Of a stretch of 5,981 bases of DNA, positions 1 through 5,089 are shown piece by piece. The notes under the pieces are model-generated. The model was not told where the DNA came from. It worked only from the letters and a program-made list of their open reading frames with translations, and searched no databases. Position numbers and translations under genes: made by a program. The stretch spans positions 1 through 5,981 of the forward strand of contig JAJDFU010000457.1 in the NCBI GenBank assembly GCA_020528935.1, read 5' to 3'. Positions within the stretch are counted from its first letter, which is position 1; every line of letters begins with the position of its first letter. This DNA comes from Saprospiraceae bacterium (GTDB taxonomy: Bacteria; Bacteroidota; Bacteroidia; Chitinophagales; Saprospiraceae).

Positions 1-769
1 ACGGTGTGGTGGGGGGGTCGAAAAAGAAGGCCTGGTACGCTCTTGCCGTGACCTTGTAGTGCACGGCGTTGCCGATGAAGTCCATCAGCTGGAAGGGCCC
101 CATGCGGAAGCCACCCAGTGCTTGGACCGCCCAGTCGATGGTAGCAACGTCGGCCAGTCCCTCATCCAGGATGCGCAGGGCTTCGCCGTAGAAGGGGCGC
201 GCCACCCGGTTGACGATGAAGCCCGGGGTATCCTTGGCCTGCACGGTCGTCTTGCCCCAGTCCTGCAGCAGTTGTGTCACCCTCGATACCAGGCCAGGCT
301 CGGTTTGTACGGCGGGAATGACCTCTACCAGCTTCATGAGGGGCGCGGGGTTGAAAAAGTGAATGCCCAGCACGCGCTCCGGTTTTTTGCAAGCCGAGGC
401 AATGGACGCGACAGACAGGCTGGACGTGTTGGTCGCCAGGATGCTCGTCTCGGGAACGATGTCTTCCAGTTGCTCAAAGACATTTTGTTTGGCGTCCAGG
501 GATTCTACGATGGCCTCGATGACCAGGCCGGCCTGCTGGCAATCGTACATGCTGTCCACGTAGGTGATGCGGCCGAGCACGGCTTCCACTTCCTGCTTCT
601 TCATGCGGCCTTTTTCCACCTGCCTGAGCAGAATGCGTTCCAGGTCGTCCCGGGCCCGGGTGAGTGCGTCGGGGTTGCTGTCGTACAGGCGGACGGGATG
701 TCCGGCCGTAGCCGCTACCTGTGCAATGCCTTTGCCCATGGATCCGCTTCCGATGATGCCTACTTGCAT
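1..769 (-). CDS. 3-hydroxyacyl-CoA dehydrogenase, C-terminus beyond the left edge
   Basis: NAD-dependent oxidation of 3-hydroxyacyl-CoA to 3-ketoacyl-CoA in the cytoplasm (beta-oxidation, crotonyl-CoA or phenylacetate-type routes). The first 256 residues are visible. A Rossmann GSGSMG motif lies at residues 7-12, with D30 at the end of the second strand to hold the NAD ribose. The family's catalytic set is intact with correct spacing: S116, H137 (in GIHFFNP), E149 (in KLVEVI) and N187 (in GFIVNR). The C-terminal domain begins with NRVARPFYGEALR and GGFRMGPF, which resembles PaaH/PaaC-type enzymes. These can carry a second C-terminal domain, so full length may be well over 300 residues. The start is the ATG at 769; the only other upstream possibility is bounded by an in-frame TGA, which is the stop of the META gene 45 bp upstream. 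Family assignment is firm; the chain-length preference and PaaH versus general HBD are not resolved. Confidence 0.93.
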   Translation of the reverse strand, partial: MQVGIIGSGSMGKGIAQVAATAGHPVRLYDSNPDALTRARDDLERILLRQVEKGRMKKQEVEAVLGRITYVDSMYDCQQAGLVIEAIVESLDAKQNVFEQLEDIVPETSILATNTSSLSVASIASACKKPERVLGIHFFNPAPLMKLVEVIPAVQTEPGLVSRVTQLLQDWGKTTVQAKDTPGFIVNRVARPFYGEALRILDEGLADVATIDWAVQALGGFRMGPFQLMDFIGNAVHYKVTARAYQAFFFDPPTTP

Positions 770-814
770 GCCGATGTCGTTTTTCGCTTTAGCGCGTATG
801 GGAGCTGTGCTGTT

Positions 815-1243
815 TCAGTCAACCCGGTCAAAGCGCAGCAGTTCGGTTTCGCCCCGGACCAAAACGAGTTGGTTGTCTGCGATCCGGTACCCATTGACGC
901 GCCTCAGGGTATTCAGAAAGGCAGAGCTGCCCTGAATGTTGCAGTCTTCGTCCCGGGTTTCCAGGTTCCCGATGCTGATCCATTCGCTTCTGGCATCAAA
1001 GGTGCCGCCTATGGCCCGGCAGCCTTCGCTACCGTACAGCCTGCCGATCCGGGTGTCGAATTCGATGACGGGCACGGCTTGCAGCGATTCGGCGCTGCGC
1101 CCCTCCAGTTGGGCCAGCTTCCAGCTGCCCTGCAAACGAGCCAGGGGCGTGGTCGTTTCGCTCGTGAGCTGCTTTTTGGAACCGCAAGCAAAGAAAATCA
1201 ACGGGATAGTTGCCAGGAGCATGAAGTAGCGCGAGAAATGCAT
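815..1243 (-). CDS. META-domain (HslJ-like) lipoprotein
   Basis: A 142-residue small envelope lipoprotein. Residues 1-19 form a signal peptide with a hydrophobic core, followed by C20 in a loose lipobox (FFAC), so lipid attachment at C20 is expected. Residues 36-140 fit the META/HslJ pattern: LQGSWKL near the start, a central GSEGC segment (C75), a short beta hairpin, ETRDEDC (C101), the helix SSAFLNTLRRV, and the closing strands QLVLVRG and ELLRF. Most family members have GCN at the central turn; here it is GCR. C75 and C101 could form a disulphide in the periplasm. The molecular role of the META domain is poorly defined; in E. coli, HslJ is linked to novobiocin resistance and heat shock. 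The gene sits 45 bp upstream of the dehydrogenase on the same strand and may be co-transcribed with it, though no functional link is evident. Confidence 0.85.
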   Translation of the reverse strand: MHFSRYFMLLATIPLIFFACGSKKQLTSETTTPLARLQGSWKLAQLEGRSAESLQAVPVIEFDTRIGRLYGSEGCRAIGGTFDARSEWISIGNLETRDEDCNIQGSSAFLNTLRRVNGYRIADNQLVLVRGETELLRFDRVD

Positions 1244-1429
1244 GGGGTCCGTTTTGATCTGCTCAATATCGTGATTTGCCGGAACAATGCCGCTGCCGGG
1301 ATCGGCAAAAGGGAAAATTCACCGAATGTTCCGCCTTTTGGCTATACGATCTCAAGGCGTTGAAAATCAATCCATTGCGAATAAGTCAGCCTCATTCTTA
1401 CGCTAACTATCCTACCCGCATTTAGGTAC

Positions 1430-1441
1430 ACAAAATTTTGT
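1430..1441. repeat. Perfect 12-bp AT-rich palindrome
   Basis: ACAAAATTTTGT is fully self-complementary and contains AAATTTTG on both strands, close to the Bacteroidota -7 element TAnnTTTG. It sits immediately beside the first hairpin of the cluster. It could be an operator, a promoter element or the end of a mobile element; the sequence alone does not decide. Confidence 0.5.
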
Positions 1442-1444
1442 AAT

Positions 1445-1467
1445 GGTCAGGGTATTCGACCCTGACC
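1445..1467. repeat. Hairpin 1 of intergenic cluster
   Basis: Arms GGTCAGGGT (1445-1453) and ACCCTGACC (1459-1467) pair perfectly over 9 bp around a 5-nt loop ATTCG. No U-run follows on either strand, so it is not a typical intrinsic terminator. Confidence 0.75.
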
Positions 1468-1503
1468 TAAGTGGTTGAACATGCGCCTGTTTTCAGCCAC
1501 TTA
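1468..1503. repeat. Hairpin 2 of intergenic cluster
   Basis: Arms TAAGTGGTTGAA (1468-1479) and TTCAGCCACTTA (1492-1503) form a 12-bp stem with a single T/G position, which is a U-G wobble if read as plus-strand RNA and a C/A mismatch on the minus-strand RNA. The loop is 12 nt (1480-1491). It starts directly at the last base of hairpin 1. The wobble-compatible position weakly favours the plus strand as the RNA strand. Confidence 0.7.
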
Positions 1504-1508
1504 TCGTC

Positions 1509-1534
1509 ATGATTCACGGAAACCCGTGAATCAT
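1509..1534. repeat. Hairpin 3 of intergenic cluster
   Basis: Arms ATGATTCACGG (1509-1519) and CCGTGAATCAT (1524-1534) pair perfectly over 11 bp around a 4-nt loop AAAC. Only 5 nt separate it from hairpin 2. Confidence 0.75.
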
Positions 1535-1705
1535 CCGGGTTAAGGTGAGGTCGGGCATGGCCGACGATTTCGTAACGCGACGGTAGTCAGGACCCGAGCT
1601 CGCGATAGTGGGTAAAGGGACCTCAGCATGTCTTGCGACCATCGACCTTTGACAGCCTGAGATTTTGCCATTCAGCAACGCGCTCAACCCCAACTTTAGG
1701 TGGAA

Positions 1706-2074
1706 CTAGGAAGGTTGCAGCGACCCCACGGCCATATCCACCGTGGCGCTGCCCACCTGGCCACCCAGGGGCGGGTTCAGCTTCTTGAGGCGCACCCGCA
1801 CACCCTGAATCGTATTAAAATGCCCCGTGACGCGCGCGATGATCCGCTGGGCTACCGTTTCCAGCAGCGCAGAGGGTTTTTTCATTTCGGATTGGCAAAA
1901 CACGTACAGCTTCTCGTAGTTGACCGTCTGGAAGAGATCGTCCTCGAGGGTGGCTCCTTGCACGGGGGCATCGACCCAAAGGTCGAGGATAAACTCGCCA
2001 CCTGCCCGCCGTTCTTCCCGGTAATAGCCATGGTAGGCGTAGAAGTGCATATCTTCCAGCGAGATGAGGGCCAT
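1706..2074 (-). CDS. folB: Dihydroneopterin aldolase
   Basis: Converts 7,8-dihydroneopterin to 6-hydroxymethyl-7,8-dihydropterin and glycolaldehyde in folate synthesis; a cytoplasmic homo-oligomer in known members. The 122-residue length is typical. Family landmarks are in order: AYHGYYREE (residues 13-21, with E21 matching the conserved active-site Glu of S. aureus FolB), the DDLFQTVNY segment with Y53, SALLE with E72 that contacts the pterin, and RLKKLNPP with K98 matching the catalytic Lys. The start is the ATG at 2074, immediately before the conserved ALISLEDMHFYAYHG strand. It is divergently oriented to the acyl-CoA dehydrogenase gene, with 114 bp between the two starts. A second folate gene (pabB) lies 3 kb away but is not in an operon with it. 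Confidence 0.95.
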   Translation of the reverse strand: MALISLEDMHFYAYHGYYREERRAGGEFILDLWVDAPVQGATLEDDLFQTVNYEKLYVFCQSEMKKPSALLETVAQRIIARVTGHFNTIQGVRVRLKKLNPPLGGQVGSATVDMAVGSLQPS

Positions 2075-2090
2075 TTCTTCGTCTCTTTTG

Positions 2091-2166
2091 CGTAAAGGTA
2101 GGTTTTTTCCTCATCGCCCGAAGGCACTTCATATTCCACTGATCTTTTGAATTCTGTACCTTTACG
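2091..2166. promoter_or_regulatory. Divergent promoter region with 10-bp inverted repeat
   Basis: CGTAAAGGTA (2091-2100) and TACCTTTACG (2157-2166) are perfect inverted copies, each about 17-23 bp from the start codon of the gene it faces (folB at 2074, the dehydrogenase at 2189). Read outward, each gives TACCTTTA, which matches the Bacteroidota -7 consensus TAnnTTTG at all but the last base. No clear -33 TTTG lies at the expected 19-23 bp spacing on either side. They may be twin -7 elements or half-sites for one regulator. Confidence 0.4.
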
Positions 2167-2188
2167 ACTTAACGAATCACCATTCCAT

Positions 2189-3415
2189 ATGCACAAGAAC
2201 GCCAACGGCTCCACGGCCACCGCTTCCGAGGTTTCTTCGCGTGAAGACCGGTTTCAACATCACGATTACTACCTGCTTGACGATCTGTTGGAAAGCGATC
2301 ACCTGCTTGCCCGCGAATCGGTGCGGGCCTGGGTAAAACGCGAAGTGTCTCCCATCATTGAGGACTATGCCAATCGCGCGGAATGCCCGACCCACCTCTT
2401 TCGGGGGCTGGCCGAGATCGGTGCTTTCGGCCCCAGCCTGCCCGCCGAATACGGCGGCGGTGGTATGGATGAGATCGCCTACGGGGTGATCATGCAGGAG
2501 CTGGAGCGCGGCGACAGCGGTATTCGTTCTATGGCCTCTGTGCAGGGTTCCCTGGTGATGTATCCCATCTTTGCGTTCGGGTCCGAAGCCCAGAAGAAAA
2601 AATACCTGCCCAAGCTGGGCAGCGGTGAGCTCATCGGTTGTTTCGGCCTCACGGAGCCCGATCACGGCTCCAATCCCAGTGGTATGGCCACCCACATTGT
2701 GGACGATGGCGATGCCTACATCCTCAACGGCTCCAAGATGTGGATCACCAACTCGCCGTTGGCCGACCTGGCCGTGGTTTGGGCCAGGGCCGAAGACGGC
2801 AAAGTGCGCGGGCTGATCGTCGAAAAAGATATGAAGGGCTTTTCGGCGCCCGAGATCAAAGGCAAGTGGAGCCTGCGCGCTTCCATTACCGGCGAGCTGG
2901 TATTCGAAGACGTGCGCGTGCCCAAAGCCAACCTGCTCCCGGAGGTCAAGGGGATGCGCGGTCCCTTGTCCTGTCTGAACAAGGCCCGCTACGGTATCGC
3001 CTGGGGTGCGGTGGGTGCGGCCCTGGACTGCTACGATTCCGCTCTGCGCTATGCCCAGGAACGCACGCAGTTTGGCAAGCCGATCGCGCAGTTTCAGCTG
3101 CAGCAGAAAAAACTTGCCGAAATGATCACGGAAATCACCAAGGCTCAATTACTGGTCTGGCGGCTGGGCTCCCTGGCCAATGCCGGCAAGGCTACTCCCG
3201 CCCAGATCTCCATGGCCAAGCGCAACAATGTGCACATGGCGCTTCAGGTGGCCCGCGAAGCCAGGCAAATCCACGGCGGTATGGGAATTACCAATGAGTA
3301 TCCCGTGATGCGACACCTGATGAACCTGGAGACCGTGCTGACTTACGAAGGCACCCACGATATCCACCTGCTCATCACCGGACTGGATATTACGGGGCTC
3401 AATGCGTTTGTGTAG
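2189..3415 (+). CDS. gcdH: Glutaryl-CoA dehydrogenase
   Basis: FAD enzyme of the acyl-CoA dehydrogenase family that oxidises and decarboxylates glutaryl-CoA to crotonyl-CoA and CO2, passing electrons to ETF; it sits in lysine and tryptophan degradation. The 408-residue protein follows the human enzyme closely: DSGIRS (with R113 and E106 at the places of human R94 and E87), SLVMYPI, CFGLTEPDHGSNPS from F152, WITNSPLADLAVVWAR from W185, CLNKARYGIAWG, ERTQFGKPIAQFQLQQKKLA, and the C-terminal TYEGTHDIH with catalytic E387. Y386 and E106 are kept, as in decarboxylating forms. The ATG at 2189 is chosen; the frame extends to a TTG at 2147, which is unlikely and would overlap the promoter. Single gene with no evident operon partner. 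Confidence 0.94.
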   Translation: MHKNANGSTATASEVSSREDRFQHHDYYLLDDLLESDHLLARESVRAWVKREVSPIIEDYANRAECPTHLFRGLAEIGAFGPSLPAEYGGGGMDEIAYGVIMQELERGDSGIRSMASVQGSLVMYPIFAFGSEAQKKKYLPKLGSGELIGCFGLTEPDHGSNPSGMATHIVDDGDAYILNGSKMWITNSPLADLAVVWARAEDGKVRGLIVEKDMKGFSAPEIKGKWSLRASITGELVFEDVRVPKANLLPEVKGMRGPLSCLNKARYGIAWGAVGAALDCYDSALRYAQERTQFGKPIAQFQLQQKKLAEMITEITKAQLLVWRLGSLANAGKATPAQISMAKRNNVHMALQVAREARQIHGGMGITNEYPVMRHLMNLETVLTYEGTHDIHLLITGLDITGLNAFV

Positions 3416-3417
3416 CG

Positions 3418-3437
3418 GCCTTGGTCTTTCCGAAGGC
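3418..3437 (+). terminator. Small hairpin after gcdH, weak terminator candidate
   Basis: Starting 3 nt after the stop codon, GCCTT (3418-3422) pairs with AAGGC (3433-3437), continued by GG with CC around a TCTTT loop and one bulged G. No T-run follows, so termination here is only a possibility. Confidence 0.3.
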
Positions 3438-3462
3438 GTAGCGCTTGTGGACATTGTTGCTA

Positions 3463-3494
3463 TTGGATGAACCATCAGGTCCCGTTTAGTTTTC
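3463..3494 (+). promoter_or_regulatory. Possible Bacteroidota-type promoter for the OmpA-family gene
   Basis: TTG at 3463-3465 and TAGTTTTC at 3487-3494 (TAnnTTTG with one mismatch) are 21 bp apart, within the spacing used by Bacteroidota primary sigma factors. The start codon is about 100 bp downstream, so the leader would be rather long. Such matches are common by chance. Confidence 0.25.
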
Positions 3495-3595
3495 TTTAAC
3501 ACCATATTCCTTGGACTTGTGGTATTTTTCAAATTCAGCAAAACCAAGCTGCGCTTGCCTTTCGTTAAACAGTGAAGTAAAAGAAACAGGCTATT

Positions 3596-4810
3596 ATGAG
3601 GAGGCGACTTTTTTGTGTTCTGGTCCTCGCCGCGGCAGCCGGCAGGGGGCTGACCCAAGGCCAATCCATTTTGCTCACCAACCCTTCTTTTGAGGATGCG
3701 CCCGAGCACAGCCGCCAACCCGCCGGCTGGCACAACTGCGGGTTTCCCGGCGAATCGCCGCCCGATACGCAGCCCAATAACGAGTTTGCCGTCACCAAGC
3801 CGGCAGCGGAAGGGTCGACTTATCTGGGGCTGGTGGTTCGCGACAACGAAACCTGGGAGTCGGTTTCTCAGCGCCTGAATACCCCTATGCAAGCCGGGCA
3901 GTGTTTCCAGTTCAGTATCTCCCTGGCGCGGTCGGAGATGTACGTGAGCCTCAGCCGCACCAATCCGGAGCGCACCGTCAACTACGTCACCCCGGCCAAG
4001 CTGCGCATCTATGGCGGTTTTGGGCATTGCGATCGCAAAGAACTGCTGGCCGAAAGCAGCCTGATCATCAGCTACAAGTGGAAGCGCCACACCTTCAAGC
4101 TCAACCCCAAACAAAATTATACCTACCTCCTTCTGGAGGCCTATTACGATACGCCAGTGATGTTCCCCTACAACGGCAACCTCCTGGTCGATCACGCCTC
4201 CGCCCTCGATCCGCTGGACTGCCGGGAGGAAGTGCCCGAAAACCTGGAGGAACTCGCACAAAAAGAACCCGAGGAGCAACCCAGTATCGCGGCCAGTCCG
4301 CCCCCGCCGATCAATAATGCTCCCAATCCCGCGCCGGCCCAACCCGAACCCACGCCTGTACCGGCTAATCCGCTACCGCCGGCGACCAGCGATCCGGGAC
4401 CCAGCCGGGTAAAAGCCAAATCCTTTGCCGACCTCACGAAGGAAGACTTGCGCACCGGGCAAACGCTGCGCATCGAAAACCTCTACTTCGAAGCCGACAA
4501 GTCGGTCATCACCAGCAATTCCTTCGCCACCCTGGACGAGCTGTACTCGTTTCTGCGCAAAAACAAAGGCGTAGTCGTGGAAATTGGCGGGCACACCAAC
4601 AGTCTTCCGCCCGATGACTACTGCGACCGCCTGAGCACGCAACGCGCCAAATCGGTGGCCGACTACCTCGTGAGCAAGGGCATTCCCGACAGCCAGGTCC
4701 AATACAAGGGCTACGGCAAGCGCTTCCCTGTGGATTCGAACAATACCCTTCAGGGCCGGAAGCGAAATCAGCGGGTGGAGGTCAAGATCCTGTCCATCAG
4801 CGAAAACTAG
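3596..4810 (+). CDS. OmpA-family envelope protein with N-terminal beta-rich domain
   Basis: A 404-residue exported protein, probably anchored to the cell wall. Residues 1-22 form a signal peptide (RRR, then a hydrophobic stretch with Ala run). Residues about 24-206 form a domain starting LLTNPSFED, with AGWHNC, YLGLVVRDN, GQCFQFSISLA, LRIYGG and YNGNLLVDHAS; this looks like a carbohydrate-binding-type jelly roll seen in Bacteroidota surface proteins, but no ligand can be named. Cysteines 48, 103, 145 and 209 could pair. A proline-rich linker runs about 235-268. Residues about 293-402 are an OmpA C-terminal domain: NLYFEADKSVI, VVVEIGGHTN, YCDRLSTQRAKSVADYL, YGKRFP, GRKRNQRVEVKI. The arginine that binds diaminopimelate is present (R350), but the partner Asp of the classical GHTD motif is N335. 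The start at 3596 gives a good signal peptide. Confidence 0.88.
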   Translation: MRRRLFCVLVLAAAAGRGLTQGQSILLTNPSFEDAPEHSRQPAGWHNCGFPGESPPDTQPNNEFAVTKPAAEGSTYLGLVVRDNETWESVSQRLNTPMQAGQCFQFSISLARSEMYVSLSRTNPERTVNYVTPAKLRIYGGFGHCDRKELLAESSLIISYKWKRHTFKLNPKQNYTYLLLEAYYDTPVMFPYNGNLLVDHASALDPLDCREEVPENLEELAQKEPEEQPSIAASPPPPINNAPNPAPAQPEPTPVPANPLPPATSDPGPSRVKAKSFADLTKEDLRTGQTLRIENLYFEADKSVITSNSFATLDELYSFLRKNKGVVVEIGGHTNSLPPDDYCDRLSTQRAKSVADYLVSKGIPDSQVQYKGYGKRFPVDSNNTLQGRKRNQRVEVKILSISEN

Positions 4811-4908
4811 TTCTCCGCAGATGCCGTCGGTTCGGATTGCATACGGCCGTCCGCATCTCCCCTCAGGTGAATAATACCGTTTGAAAATAAAAAGTCGCAT
4901 ACCGACAA

Positions 4909-4939
4909 CGAAGGGGTTGGGGAACCCCAAACCCCTTCG
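4909..4939. repeat. GC-rich hairpin A
   Basis: CGAAGGGGTT (4909-4918) pairs perfectly with AACCCCTTCG (4930-4939). Inside, GGGG and CCCC continue the stem with one bulged A. On the minus strand it begins CGAAGGGGTTTGGGG, similar to the beginning of hairpin B on that strand. Confidence 0.75.
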
Positions 4940-4948
4940 AGTCGAGTA

Positions 4949-5014
4949 CATACGCGCGTGAAAAGGTTTGGGCGCTGCGCCCAAACCTTCGGGATAGCGA
5001 AATAAGCGCGTATG
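4949..5014. repeat. Inverted repeat enclosing hairpin B
   Basis: CATACGCGC (4949-4957) and GCGCGTATG (5006-5014) are perfect 9-bp inverted copies on either side of hairpin B. A short TTCG/CGAA helix (4988-4991 with 4998-5001) lies in the right spacer and overlaps the end of hairpin B. The nesting suggests one composite element. Confidence 0.65.
4963..4989. repeat. GC-rich hairpin B
   Basis: AAGGTTTGGGCGC (4963-4975) and GCGCCCAAACCTT (4977-4989) are perfect 13-bp inverted copies separated by a single T, so the folded stem is about 11 bp with a small loop. It could act as a bidirectional transcription barrier, but it also resembles a REP-type dispersed repeat. Confidence 0.75.
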
Positions 5015-5024
5015 CACGGTTTTC

Positions 5025-5075
5025 ATGCCGCTGAAGGATATGGCATTCCCGATTGCCATCAGGCAGATTATCCTT
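5025..5075 (+). promoter_or_regulatory. Possible structured leader of pabB
   Basis: AAGGATA (5034-5040) pairs with TATCCTT (5069-5075), continued by TGGCA (5041-5045) with TGCCA (5054-5058) and a 10-nt bulge on the 3' side; the structure ends 14 nt before the pabB start. A competing helix, ATGCC (5025-5029) with GGCAT (5042-5046), cannot form at the same time. This could be an attenuation-type switch, or chance pairing in GC-rich DNA. It does not match a folate riboswitch that I know. Confidence 0.3.
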
Positions 5076-5089
5076 AAAACCGAATAATT

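Larger units (their letters stand above)
1244..1705. other. 462-bp intergenic region with a hairpin cluster
   Basis: No convincing gene lies between the end of folB and the start of the META lipoprotein gene. The part from 1244 to about 1428 is the probable leader and promoter region of the META gene; I found no good TAnnTTTG/TTTG pair there, only a 6-bp hairpin (CGCCTT 1332-1337 with AAGGCG 1354-1359). From 1430 to 1534 there is a dense run of palindromes, listed separately. From 1535 to 1627 there are weaker helices: CGGGT with ACCCG, GTCGG with CCGAC, and a long-range pairing of 1546-1552 (TGAGGTC) with 1619-1625 (GACCTCA). The imperfect direct repeat ACCC..TTTAGGT flanks the block at 1414-1427 and 1687-1701. 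This may be a structured RNA or the remnant of a mobile element. Confidence 0.6.
4811..5089. other. 279-bp intergenic region before pabB
   Basis: No gene is supported here. The region holds two strong hairpins (4909-4939 and 4963-4989), an inverted repeat enclosing the second one (4949-4957 with 5006-5014), and a foldable leader just before pabB (5025-5075). The hairpins may end transcription of the upstream gene, but no T-run follows them on the plus strand. Confidence 0.6.

Noticed and set aside
59..1363. 434-codon plus-strand open frame
   Set aside because: It runs antisense across the dehydrogenase and the META lipoprotein, both of which have clear family motifs, and its translation shows no recognisable domain.
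1430..1540. CRISPR array or integron attC site
   Set aside because: The hairpins have different sequences, with no regular direct repeats and spacers, and the attC core pairs are not present.
1540..1671. Minus-strand 43-codon frame starting MAKSQAVKGRW, downstream of folB
   Set aside because: It is short, matches no family I know, overlaps the possible long-range helix, and has no start signal. It could be a fragment of a decayed element gene, but there is too little to annotate.
2147..2188. N-terminal extension of gcdH from a TTG codon
   Set aside because: It would begin inside the proposed promoter region, adds residues absent from the family, and an ATG is available at 2189.
2177..3148. 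323-codon minus-strand open frame
   Set aside because: It is a shadow of the glutaryl-CoA dehydrogenase gene produced by GC-rich codon use.
3149..4342. 397-codon minus-strand open frame
   Set aside because: It spans the end of gcdH, the spacer and much of the OmpA-family gene with low-complexity translation and no domain.
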